Positions 1 to 9,200 of a DNA stretch of 14,610 bases are shown here, piece after piece. The notes below the pieces were generated by a model that was given only the letters and a program-made list of their open reading frames with translations, was not told where the DNA came from and searched no databases. Made by a program: the position numbers and the translations under genes. Source of the DNA: Entrophospora sp. SA101 (taxonomy: Eukaryota > Glomeromycota > Glomeromycetes > Entrophosporales > Entrophosporaceae). The stretch covers positions 1 through 14,610 of the forward strand of contig CAUDNR010000722.1 in NCBI GenBank assembly GCA_958430865.1. The letters run 5' to 3'. Every line of letters starts with the position of its first letter. Positions within the stretch are counted from its first letter, which is position 1.

Positions 1-188
1 AATCAAATTCAACTTTTCTGAAGATAGTTTCCAAATTTGTACTAGCCAAAACTTCACTATATCGAGCGCCGACTGTATATGGGGGGTTTTCTAGCAAAAA
101 CCGTGTATAAGTATAGTGAACTTTTTTGAGAAAATAACTCCTGAAAATTTGTTACACGGAAATTGATCGTTTTGAACCCCAAAATTTG

Positions 189-274
189 AAAATAAATTTT
201 GGTGAAATGGCCGAGTTTTCATTTTGGTAAGACAAAATTTATTAAAAATAAATTTGGTGAAATGGCCGAATTTT
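189..274. repeat. Direct repeat of about 30 bp in the element's leader
   Basis: Positions 189-219 and 245-274 share a nearly identical stretch of about 30 bp containing TTTGGTGAAATGGCCGA. The copies are about 55 bp apart and lie upstream of the coding start at 428. They could be transposase-binding subterminal repeats, but that is only inference. Confidence 0.6.
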
Positions 275-427
275 AAGGCAAAAATTATTATTTGTTTTAA
301 TTTATTTTATAAATAGTGTGAAAATTTCTTACAAATAATTTTTTTAAAAAAATAAAACATCTAACATAAAACATCAGAAATAAAAACTTAATCCTTATTT
401 ATCAAAAAACAATTGTTTAACTACAAC

Positions 428-2271
428 ATGTCTTCAAATTTTGAATCATCTGAAGATTTAATTTTAATTTATGGTGATCTCATATCTAATTTAAATTTAG
501 AAATTACAAATTTAGAAGATGACATGGAATTATCATCAGAAAATTTAATTTTCCCAAGTGATTTAAGATTAGAAACATATGAGCCAAATGAATTGGTACT
601 TAATGCAGTCCAAAATTTGAAATTATTTTTTGAAGAAGAATCAAACTGCAGCTGTCGTAAACAAATAAATAGGATATGTTTTAAAAAAATTGGATTTAAA
701 AATTTTTTAGAAAGACAATTTCAATTAAAAGGATTAGAAAAACATGAACTAGATCTTTGTATTAAAACACAATTGATGGTTTTTAAATTACAGGATCAAA
801 ATGACAAAACAAATAAATATAATTACAATTATCAGTATAATTCATCAATACCCATTTGTCAACCAGTTTTTTTAAAACTATGTGGTATTAGTAAAGACAA
901 ATTATTAGCTTTGCAAAATCATTTTAAGTTAGATGGTTTGATGGATCGTATTCATGGTAATACTAATAAAATTCCTCAAAATAAATCACATGTAATTGTT
1001 AATCTTGGAATGGCACAATTAGTTAAGAATTTTTTATTGCAATATTCAAATTTACATGGATTACCATCTCCTATGAAAATGAGAGATGAATTAGAGGCAA
1101 TAATCTATTTGCCAACTTATATGAAATATACTACAGTATATGAAGAATTTAAAATTTTATTTAATTCAGAATATGAATCTATTAGACCTATTGCATATAA
1201 TACATTTTACAAACTATGGCAACAATTAACACCATACATTAAATTCCAAACATCTGGATGTGATCTTTGTGATACTTGTGAAGCACTTAAAAGAGATATA
1301 AAATTTACAAATGATGATGATGAAAAAGAAAATCTTAAATTTGAATACAAAAATCACAAAACAGATGCAGAACAGGAAAGAAGTCATTATACCAACATAA
1401 TTGAAAAAAGCAAAAATGATTCAACAATAACACATATTTGTTATGATTGGGCCCAAAGTGTTGCAGCTCCATTTTCTTCTCAACAAGTTGGATCAATCTA
1501 TTTCAAATCCCCTTTTATCATACATCTTTTTGGTATATGCAAGACAGATGATGGTAAAAATATTCAATCAAATTATACTATAGGAGAAAATGAATTACCA
1601 GAAGGGATATCAAAAAAGGGGGTAACACAACCTTGAATATGGTTTTTGATTTTTTCCAAAAGATTGGTCATGTTGGTAAAAAAAATCTTTATGTTACATG
1701 TGACAATTGTCCTGGGCAGAACAAAAACAATTTGTCATTTTGGTTCTGGTCCTGGTTAGCAATGTTGGGTTGGTATGAAAATATTTATATAAATTTCATG
1801 ATACCTGGACACACAAAATTCATTTGTGATGCAGAATTTGGATTAATTGAAAAAGCATACAAGGACAGTTGTATAAATACTGTTGATGATGTTGAGATGG
1901 TTATAAACAAATCATCTATACATAATAAATCTATTAGATATGATAATGGGATAGGTTGGAAATGGAAAGACTTTAATTCCATGTTAAAAGATCATTTTAG
2001 AACTTTACCAAATATAAAAAAGCATCATCATTTTTGCTTTAGTAGTTTGACAGCTGATATTGGAATAGTTTATTTTTCAAAAAAATCTGGTGGAGAAGAA
2101 TATTCTTATAATCTTTTGAAGAATACTAATTTTGATAAAAATACACAACTAAATTTTCTTGAAGTTGTCCCTTTATCAGAAGACCAGAAAAATTATTTGT
2201 ATACCAACATTCGTCAGCATGTAGATAATCCATATAAAGATATTCTTTGTCCAAACCCTATTTATTATTAA
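428..2271 (+). CDS. DUF7869-type transposase-like protein, split by a -1 frameshift
   Basis: This is a transposase-like protein of the kind annotated DUF7869, probably acting on DNA in the nucleus. I start it at ATG 428, which has A at -3; the open frame reaches slightly further only through a TTG codon. The 0 frame runs to TGA 1634-1636 and the -1 frame continues to TAA 2269-2271. Read across the shift near 1612-1618, the product is about 614 aa. The order of features fits the family: Cys-containing N-terminal segment (CSC...C), a helical middle, CDLCDTC just before the core, then YDWAQ (D near 340), CDNCPGQNKNN (D near 426) and GHTKFICDAEFGLIEK (D near 468). The three acidic positions look like an RNase H-like DDD/DDE centre, which is inference. 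The 0-frame product alone ends between the first and second acidic motifs and should be inactive. No intron is needed. Confidence 0.8.
1611..1622 (+). other. Slippery A AAA AAG site at the frame switch
   Basis: In the phase of the upstream frame the codons read TCA AAA AAG GGG GTA. The heptamer A AAA AAG sits exactly as needed for tandem -1 slippage, and the -1 frame then reads AAA AAA GGG GGT AAC into the second half without losing family sequence. A one-base insertion in the A6G5 run would look identical. No clear downstream stem-loop was found by eye. Confidence 0.5.
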
Positions 2272-2960
2272 TATTAATATTTATCAATTATTTAATTTAA
2301 TAAACATTTGTATTATAATAAATTTTTTTTTATCGAATTTCGTGTAACAAATAAAACCTATTTTGCAAATTAATTTAAAAAATTCTTCATTGCCCAATTA
2401 CTCATTTTTTTTATTAAGTAAACATAACCTGATTTTTTCACCAGTTATAATCCTTATAATATAAATACATATTATGCAAAAAACTCAATTTTGGTCAGGG
2501 GGCACTTAAGCTACCTTTTGCTAGAAAACCCCCATATAGAACTTGAGATAAGACTGTGTAACAAGGCAAAATTTTGGTCATTTTTTACCTCCACACGTAA
2601 GATATAAAAGTAAAAAAAACTAGGTGTCCTGACAAAATTTCATGCTCATAGCTTTTAAAATGGGCCCAGAAACAAATTTAGTTGATTTTTGCCGTGGGAT
2701 GATGGTTCATTTATAATTACCTGTGTCCTGTTTCTTCCTATTGTCACCAATTATTGTTTGGGAGAGCATGTTAATTAATAATAACAATATAAATTTATGA
2801 TTATGTGGATCAGAATGAATTGGCTATTGCCAATGAATTAGTTTTATTAGTGAATAATTTTGGTTTAGTGATTTAAGAAAAATGTTTTATTTAACTTATT
2901 TCTAAGTTAACTTTTATTATAAACTTTTACAAGTTATTACAATGTTTTCCTTAGTCAAAC
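2272..2960. other. Right flank of the element, no gene seen
   Basis: AT-rich DNA with AATAAA-like polyadenylation signals just after the stop (near 2298-2320) and the right inverted-repeat arms (2332-2352, 2515-2538). A further stretch to about 2700 may still belong to the element. No coding frame of note on either strand. Confidence 0.5.
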
Positions 2961-2976
2961 CTAATTAACTTATTAC

Positions 2977-3258
2977 AAAGTTATTTTGCAAGTATGTCGA
3001 ATTTGAGCTTCTATATACAATTAAATTAATTAGTAACAACTTCATTGCAATCTAGAATTCTAACTGCGATATCGCACTTTAATTGTGACATAACATTCTA
3101 ACCACAACGCTAATTTCTAAATAAAGTTATTTTTCAAGTAAGTCGAATTTGAGCTTCTTATATACAATTAAATTAATTAATAATAACTTCATTGCAATCT
3201 TGCATTCTAACCATGATATTGCACTTTAATTGCAATGTAACATTCTAACTGCGACACG
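2977..3258. repeat. Tandem duplication, period about 146 bp
   Basis: Copy 1 (about 2977-3110) and copy 2 (about 3123-3258) both run from AAAGTTATTTT through GTCGAATTTGAGCTTCT, ATACAATTAAATTAATTA, AACTTCATTGCAATCT and GCACTTTAATTG to ACATTCTAAC. Copies differ by point changes and small indels, so the duplication is not recent. No open frame is shared by the two copies. Confidence 0.8.
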
Positions 3259-3587
3259 TTTTTCTCAAGTAAAAGCTTTTAAACATTTATTTAATTAACA
3301 TGCCAGATTCAATTTCAAAAATTTCAAAATTCATTATTTAAGAATGTAAAGAATATATAAATTAATATTAATATAATAAAAAATTTTCACCAGTGGGAAA
3401 TTTAAAATCATTCTAATAATCAAATGAATAGGTATATTGCAAAAAAGAAGCTGGCTGATAGATTTTACCCAAAAGTTTATCAAACTAAATATAAATGATT
3501 TATTTTTTGTCAAATCAAAATATTAATATTATTAAATTTTGGGGGATAAAAAACTCTGATGCACGCACAACAATTATATATATTTCT

Positions 3588-4007
3588 TTAAACCCTTTGG
3601 CTCGGGTATCTCAATCTTCTGTATTCTACAAGGACATATTCGTCCATCTTTAAACAGTCAAAATCGAAGGACAGTATATTTACTGAATCCCAGGAGAGGA
3701 CACTCCCTGCCCATCGCCACACAAATCTTTGACATGTTGTTAAGTTGATAATTTTTTTTTAAAAAAAAGAAAAAGTGACTAATTGACCAATACTCATGTC
3801 AAGTTGAGAATTTTCCAGGACGAATTTGCCAACAACTAACATAATTTTATTTGATTCGATCTTGTGCATTATATGCTCGTTATCGACAGAAGTGAACGTT
3901 GTAACGATAGTCGACGAATTTGTTGTCATCATATCTATATATATCGATTCAAGCAGAGGTACCAGAGACTGTTTTGATAAAGGAAACGGCTGTAAAACGG
4001 ATGACAT
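3588..4007 (-). CDS. Small two-exon gene, function not recognised
   Basis: Exon 1 is 4007-3794 and exon 2 is 3706-3588, on the minus strand. ATG at 4007 has A at -3. The proposed intron (3793-3707, 87 nt) starts GTATTG, ends GGGCAG and contains a CTTAAC branch-like site. Its length matches the well-supported introns of the gene at 7.4-9.0 kb. Joining keeps the frame and gives 110 aa ending ...RRLRYPSQRV. Composition is less AT-biased than the flanks and codon use looks genuine. Visible parts are a Ser/Thr-rich N-terminus, a hydrophobic strand KIMLVVGKFVLEN and a strand-rich C-terminus (NILSFDFDCLKMDEYVLVEY). The two beta-rich segments could suggest a small OB-like fold, but no family motif is recognised. 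A second donor (GTCAAT, three bases further on in exon 1) would also keep the frame. Confidence 0.5.
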
Positions 4008-4487
4008 TATTGTTATTATTATTTGTTGAAAGAAAAATTCTTTTTTGAAAGATTGAAAAAAAATAAATATTAATTCAATTTTACTCTCATCAAAAATATC
4101 AAAAATAAAATGAAGAAACAGTAAAAACGGCCAACCCTTTTGTTTATTATTTGTGATGGAAAAAAATATTATTATAGCAGGAAAAATCTTTCAAAAAAAA
4201 AGGTTAATATTAATATTATAACAATAAGGAAATTAATCTCAGATTATTATTTATGCTTTTTGAAAATTGATTCCTTTAACAATGATGGATTAATTCCAAA
4301 TGTTAAAGTATTTTTCAAAGAGGCTTGACTTAATTAAAATAACTAGTACTAGTGAGTATTTATATATTATACCATTTATGAGAAGATTTACACATTTTTA
4401 TTTTATTTGATATTAATTTCAGTTTCTCAGTTAAGGAAGACAAGCTGAGAACAAAATCTTGATTATCTTTAATATAACGAATTTTAA
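4008..4487. other. AT-rich intergenic stretch
   Basis: Nothing supportable was seen. The frame at 4140-4328 is Lys/Ile/Asn-rich low-complexity translation without a recognisable domain or good start context. Confidence 0.4.
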
Positions 4488-4603
4488 TTAAAAGATACAT
4501 TCTAGTTCATATGATCCTTTATCTTGTACTTTGATATATTCTGATTCATTTATATTTGCTGCCTCCTCTCCTTCAATACCATCGGAATGCTCTTTTCAAC
4601 CTT
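4488..4603 (-). pseudogene. Short acidic coding-like fragment
   Basis: On the minus strand an open stretch with no start codon reads EHSDGIEGEEAANINESEY, then IKVQDKGSYELECIF, and a TAA at 4490-4488. Codon choice is protein-like and the segment is acidic. It may be a last exon whose upstream part is lost or lies under the plus-strand gene at 4647, or a leftover fragment. It resembles in spacing the small acidic frame on the same strand at 6567-6490 (MESQDNEGVEGKENDDNNK), though both are low complexity. Confidence 0.25.
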
Positions 4604-4646
4604 ATATTTTTGTTCTATATTTTCTTTAAAAAAATATTATTAAAAT

Positions 4647-5353
4647 ATGGCAACAATCTATAAATTTAGATTAGTAAACAAAAAGTCAAAGAAAAACCAA
4701 AAGGTATCATTTAGAGTTGAAACAGGCTCAAAATGTTTTTTATAATCTAAAACTCTAAAGCCAAGTCAAAGTAAAGAATCTCCAATTGGCTGTATACAAA
4801 CTGAGTTTAAAAAAAATCAAATTTGGGCGCGGAAAACAAACTTTCATTTAGTATTAGTACGTGAGGCTTGTCGCTTAACAGCTCTCAAAATCGTGATACG
4901 TTCAGGAAGTAAATAGCCTGCTTTTGAGCATTCCAAAGATGAGGTACAAAAAAATTTTAATATTAACCCGTGACTCGTCAGTCTTTTAAAAAGGATAATT
5001 GTATTTTTTATTTTTTATTTTTTTTACAGACATCCGGATTAATCATCCACGGACTGTATTACTCGAGTATTTTTTCTTAAAAATAATAATAAAACGATAT
5101 ATGATAATGAAGATGTCATTCCAAGCTCGTATATTCCTTTAAGTAATAATAAAAGATCAAGCGGCTCTAAAGGTATTTCAAAGCTGATGTATCATAACTT
5201 TACAAGTCCTGGCAGATTAATTAAATTATTTATTTGTTCTAATGCTGCTATATCTCCCCAATTTTTTTAGATTAAGTGTGTGAAGAATCTGGTGAATCTT
5301 CTCACCCTTTTGGAAAAGTGCTGGTATCGATTCTAAATGAACAACAATCATAA
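4647..5353 (+). pseudogene. Decayed three-exon gene of unknown function
   Basis: ATG 4647 opens MATIYKFRLVNKKSK. The same frame continues past TAA 4743-4745 with KPSQSKESPIGCIQTEFKK and ARKTNFHLVLVREACRL, then past TAG 4914-4916 to FEHSKDE. A GTACAA donor at 4944 and a T-rich TTTACAG acceptor at 5028-5029 (86-nt intron, phase 0) lead to TSGLIIHGLYYSSIF. A frame change in the T run near 5071-5076 leads to NNKTIYDNEDVIPSSYIPL. A GTATTT donor at 5173 and a TTAAG acceptor at 5275-5276 (104 nt, phase 1) then give ESGESSHPFGKVLVSILNE and a stop at 5351-5353. Two in-frame stops and one frameshift indicate a pseudogene; intact intron phases indicate a formerly spliced gene. Alternative: a GTAAAT donor at 4909 would skip the TAG. 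I do not recognise the family. Confidence 0.5.
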
Positions 5354-5671
5354 CAATTAAATCACATAGTAACATCGTTGCAAACGGTATTTCTTATATT
5401 CTACTTTTCACGTTTTTTTAATTTTGAAATGTTATATTTTTTTTTTGTGAATTTTTACGCGCGTGAACTTGAAATTTATAATTTTGGGTGTTTTGGATTT
5501 GAACTTCACATATAATGAAGTTTATTATGTATTCTAGATTATATATGTAATATGCTTACCTCCATAAAGCTTTTTGTTATAATAATAAGAAATTGGATTG
5601 TGGTATATTTTATTTGTTTTATTATTATTCAATATTAAGGATAATTATACAAATAATTATGTTAAGTTTAA
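5354..5671. other. AT-rich spacer
   Basis: No coding frame, RNA gene or notable repeat seen; poly-T and AAT-rich tracts only. Confidence 0.4.
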
Positions 5672-6067
5672 GAAGATGATGAATATTCTGATAAAAGACA
5701 TGTAAAACATGGGTATGTCCAACTTGCAATAGATATAATACTTATTGGGCATGGTGTCAATCATGTGATCCAAAGTCATTAACTGAAGGGCAATGAAACA
5801 TTAGATGAATTGATTAAAAGCATGCAACTTAAAGCAACTGAGTATGATAATTATTATTATCTTCAATGGATCCCTTATAATGATTTAATAAATATTGAAG
5901 AGATGGGTGAAGGTAGGTTTGCAACTATATATGAAGCTACTTGGATAAATGGTAAGAAGTATACAGATTATAGAAAAAGATATAGTAAAGATATGTCCGT
6001 GACATCAAAAAAACTATATAATTCACAGAATGATGGAAAGCTGTTCTTAAAAAATTTGGAAAACTAA
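5672..6067 (+). pseudogene. Truncated Rhizophagus-type protein kinase with N-terminal zinc ribbon
   Basis: Three frames carry successive parts of one protein. First comes DDEYSDKRHVKHG (5675-5713). Next is a zinc-ribbon-like segment, CPTCNRYNTYWAWCQSCDP (from 5716), ending at TGA 5794. Third is NETLDELIKSMQLKATEY (from 5792), then LQWIPYNDL, the Gly-rich loop MGEGRFATIYEATW, and SVTSKKLYNSQN, where the Lys may be the ATP-binding VAxK lysine. It stops at TAA 6065-6067. The order is that of the large Glomeromycotina kinase family. The expected W-T-S-G spacer after LTEG is missing at the second frame change, and everything after beta-strand 3 (HRD and DFG motifs, C-lobe) is absent. It is therefore a catalytically dead fragment. 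Family assignment is from memory of the family style, not a search. Confidence 0.75.
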
Positions 6068-6129
6068 AATACAATTAATATGTAACATTTGATTATTGGA
6101 AATTTACCGATATTGGGAATTAATTCAAG

Positions 6130-6380
6130 GTTCAATGTTTAACTATTCTTGTATTTATTCCTTGTATCAAGGGCTAATCTGACCTGCTACCCTGATGATA
6201 TGACGATGCAATTAAATTCCAGAGGGGTGTGTGGCTTTGAAGTTTGTTGAAATCGCATTGTTATTAAAGAGACTATTAATTCCTCTCGCTTTCTCATAGG
6301 TCAAAAGCTTCACTGCCTGTGTGAAAAGTTTAGAGCAACTAAGAGAGCAATTGTATACAACTGAGAAGGAAAGTAGATGA
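6130..6380 (+). CDS. Weak candidate two-exon gene fragment
   Basis: An open stretch before 6226 reads RANLTCYPDDMTMQLNSRG. A GTGTGT donor at 6227 and a CTTTCTCATAG acceptor at 6298-6299 (73-nt intron, phase 0) join it to VKSFTACVKSLEQLREQLY and a TGA at 6378-6380. The second part is predicted helical and could be a coiled coil. The first in-frame Met is internal, at 6200, and earlier exons may be missing. An 81-residue frame on the opposite strand (6457-6212) overlaps; I prefer the plus strand because of the splice signals. Function is not recognised and it may be a remnant. Confidence 0.25.
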
Positions 6381-6489
6381 TACATTACAAACAATATTAA
6401 AATATAATAAAAAACTACCATAACTCCATAGGAATAAAATACTCGGATCAAAGCCATTACGAGATCACCTATTTTTTGGTGAAAATCTC

Positions 6490-6567
6490 TATTCTACCTT
6501 CACTATTTCTTTATTATTATCGTCATTTTCTTTCCCTTCTACGCCTTCATTATCTTGACTCTCCATT
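6490..6567 (-). CDS. Tiny acidic ORF, possible first exon
   Basis: ATG at 6567 reads MESQDNEGVEGKENDDNNK and then EIVKVE before TAG, with a GTAGAA donor-like site just before the stop. It is protein-like in codon choice but only 25 residues long. The next usable acceptor (TAG near 6471) would make an implausible intron of about 29 nt. Kept only as a low-confidence candidate. Confidence 0.15.
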
Positions 6568-6830
6568 TTTTTATTCTTTTGTTAATCCATCACTGAATTG
6601 CTTCTTAAATAGAAGTTTTTGATAGTGGAAACAGTAATTCATTTGTTACAACATTTTTGTCAAATAGGTATTCAAAATCCTTCCACAGATTTTCAACATC
6701 TTCTTTTCACCGACCAGCTTGATTTATATTTCTTTTTATCAAATTATTATTTTGTCAATATTTTGGTTGAGATTATAGCGATGAAGCAAAAGGCCAAAGA
6801 ACAGTCCAATCAACAATCTATTGGTTAAGA

Positions 6831-7427
6831 TTATTTCAGTGCAGCTTGATTTTTTATGTGAATAATATAGCTTTAGTTTTTTCTATATTAGTAATAAAGA
6901 GTTTGAGTTTTTATATTAATATTAACAAAAACTTTTTTATTGTTATGTTTATTTGAATTGTTTTATTCATCTATAATTTTTGCTCCTATTCTTGAGAACA
7001 AAAAATGTTAAACGAAGTCTGAATTTAAAATAAAATTCCATCTGATAATCTACAAAGGAGTTTTCATTTTTATTGAATCTTGCAATAATTGTCTTGCTTC
7101 ATTGTTTCATTATTGGTGAGAGTAAATATTTTGTTTTTGCCAATGACAATCTGGTTATATATCTTATTTGTTTTTGTTGCAGTACACCCCATTTTTTCTT
7201 TAGTTTAATCAATCAATCAATCAACGACTTTTTAACAATGGAAAAAAAATAAGATCTGAGTTTTTACACTCTCTCACTCTAGTACCAGTAACAACGCTGA
7301 ATTGACACACATGATAATAACGACATAAATTATTATTATTTTTTATTATTCATAGTGAATTAATTCATTCATTATAAAAAGTGACTAGAAAAAAATATTA
7401 TATAAATTATCACCAATAACTGTAATA
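6831..7427. other. Intergenic, 3' side of the EAF3-like gene
   Basis: AT-rich with poly-T tracts and a short (AATC)n microsatellite near 7207-7224. It holds the presumed 3' untranslated region of the minus-strand gene that ends at 7428. No gene seen. Confidence 0.45.
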
Positions 7428-9009
7428 CTAAAATTGAGGCTTTTGATATTCATCCAAAAAATAAGTTTTTCGATTTTCATGTAGAAAACTTTTAAATAAA
7501 ATATCAATTAGCAAAAATAAATACATTCTATATATAAATATATATGTATTTTTAAAAAATAAAAAACTTACTTTAAGAAATCAATTAGATGGTCTTTTAT
7601 TATTGTCAATGTATCTTCTCCTACATTAGAACCAGATATTAAAGTCGGAATATATACTAAATATACAAAGTATTTTTTTTATTCCCCCAAAAAAATAATG
7701 ATTTATTAAGTTTGTCACTTTTTCCAAAAAATCTCCAAAAACTTTTTATTATTTATTTACCAAATAATCTTAAGAAATGCTCAGCTCCATATAATTGTGA
7801 ATTTTCCAATTTATCAAATTTATTTTTCAAATCTTTATATTGTTGTCTCTCTAATTGATATAGTAATCTTGTTCCCAGACATTTATTAAAATAATAAAGT
7901 ATTCCATTTATAATTTCTTCTGTTGATCCATCATTAAACAAACTATTACATATACAAATATCATATATTTAACAATTATAATTTACATTGATTTTTGATT
8001 TTTGATTTTATGATTTTTCTATTATTTACCTATTATGTTGACTATATTTTTTTTTTTGGTACAACTTATAATGATCAATTATATCTACTACTGATGGTTT
8101 ACGTGGTAACCGTACAACCTACACATATACAATTAAACATAAATAAAGGTGTGTATATATATATTATCTTATTTATTATATCGTAACATTTTTATCTGTA
8201 ACATTGACACTTACTAATTGTGATTTATTAATATTTTCCCAATCTTGAACTAACATGGCTCTTAGCGTTTCAGGTATTGGAATTGCTATTATGGGTTTCT
8301 TGATAATTTCATCCTAAAGACAATATAATATATTCATTCATTCAATGATTAATCATTATTATTAATTACAAAAGAAATTATTTATATAAAACGTTACTTT
8401 ATCAATTGATTGTTCTCTCCTTCTCTTTTTTCCTTTTTCTGTGGTTGTTGTTGTTGCAGCTGTTGTCGATGTTGTTGCAATATTTGATGATGCCGCAGTT
8501 GCTGCCATGTCAATATTCATTCGTCTACCTGTTGATGCTTTATTTTTTCTATTAAATGATTCTTCGATTTGTTTTTGTTTTGATAAATTAGTTTCATTAA
8601 ATTTTAAAACTCTAGGTTCTGCAACCCATTCATCCCAACTATTTTTGATTTTTTTTTTTTTTTTGTGTAAAAAATATAAATTTATTTTTTTGGTTTAGTA
8701 AAAAATTTAAATTTAGAAAAATTAAAAATTTTTCTTACGTGTGTTTCCAACCTTTATAATGTATTAAATAATGTGGTCCAGAAACACCCGATTTTGGATG
8801 TTTTTGATCTAAATAATCTACATCCAACACCTTTTTTATTATTTATATATATAATTTTTTTATTTTTTTTTTTAAGTAGAGAGGAGGAGGGATTAACAAA
8901 AAATCATTATATAAATAATATATAGCATAAATACTTTTGCTTCATAAATCATTGGTCCATGATAACAAAGAATTCGTTCACCTTTTTGATATAAAAATTG
9001 TTGTGACAT
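7428..9009 (-). CDS. EAF3: Eaf3/MRG15-type chromodomain-MRG protein, eight exons
   Basis: A chromatin subunit: fungal Eaf3 reads methylated H3K36 and serves in the NuA4 acetyltransferase and Rpd3S deacetylase complexes (known for the family). Exons (minus): 9009-8935, 8830-8739, 8638-8398, 8313-8215, 8118-8030, 7942-7761, 7656-7572 and 7488-7428. Introns are 83-104 nt, all GT-AG (GTATTT, GTAAGA, GTAACG, GTAAGT, GTAAAT, GTAAAT, GTAAGT), and every phase matches, giving 307 aa. The N-terminal chromodomain (about 5-65) shows GERILCYHGPMIYEAKV, YLIHYKGWKHTWDEWV and aromatic residues suited to a methyl-lysine cage. A basic, Ala/Thr-rich linker follows (about 75-136, with EKGKKRRREQ). The MRG domain (about 143-307) shows PIPETLRAMLVQDWENI, RLPRKPSVVDII, YFNKCLGTRLLYQLERQQY, QLYGAEHFLRLF, IPTLISGSNVGEDTL and ENRKTYFLDEY near the end. 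No break; it appears functional. Confidence 0.96.
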
Positions 9010-9153
9010 TTGTATATATTTATGTATATGATGATATTGTACTTTTTTTAATTAGTTATAATTTATTTTATATTGATGAAAAAGGAAGAAGGGTCAAAAA
9101 AAAATTTTTTTTTGAATTTTAAAAGCAAAAAAAGAATTCAAAAAAAAATTTCA

Positions 9154-9200
9154 CTTTTTATTTATATAATCGGAGGAAGTCTGTGTAACGTCATGTGACA
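9154..9200 (-). promoter_or_regulatory. Candidate EAF3 promoter elements
   Basis: On the minus strand a TATA-like ATTATATAAATAAAAAG (9170-9154) lies about 145 nt upstream of the ATG at 9009. An E-box-containing near-palindrome, GTCATGTGAC (9190-9199 on the plus strand), lies just beyond it. Between TATA and ATG are A/T tracts. These are motif matches only. Confidence 0.25.

Larger units (their letters stand above)
76..2538. mobile_element. Transposon-like element carrying a DUF7869-type gene
   Basis: Two pairs of inverted repeats lie on either side of the DUF7869-type gene. The outer arms are 76-99 (TATATGGGGGGTTTTCTAGC, then AAAA) and 2515-2538, which match in reverse complement except for one G. 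The inner arms are 147-168 (ATTTGTTACACG, then GAAATTGAT) and 2332-2352, which differ by small indels. The arms are in mirror order but unequally spaced (about 47 bp between them on the left, about 160 bp on the right), as expected of old, imperfect terminal repeats. True ends and target-site duplications could not be fixed; the left end may lie before position 76 or outside the window. That this is a DNA transposon is inferred from the repeats plus the protein type. Confidence 0.55.

Noticed and set aside
1785..1982. 65-residue minus-strand frame
   Set aside because: Antisense shadow of the well-supported DUF7869 coding sequence.
3826..4029. 67-residue plus-strand frame
   Set aside because: Opposite strand of the spliced gene at 3588-4007, with poorer composition and no start context.
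4140..4328. 62-residue plus-strand frame
   Set aside because: Lys/Ile/Asn-rich low-complexity translation, no motif, no splice partner.
6619..6828. 69-residue plus-strand frame (ends ...KQKAKEQSNQQSIG)
   Set aside because: Begins with TTG; the tail is mildly protein-like and a CCACAG acceptor precedes it, but no upstream exon or family could be tied to it.
7995..8186. 63-residue plus-strand frame
   Set aside because: Antisense of EAF3 exon 5 and introns.
8441..8698. 85-residue Val/Ala/Phe-rich plus-strand frame
   Set aside because: Antisense of EAF3 exon 3 and of its poly-A intron end.
8937..9122. 61-residue plus-strand frame
   Set aside because: Antisense of EAF3 exon 1 and its leader, A/T tracts.
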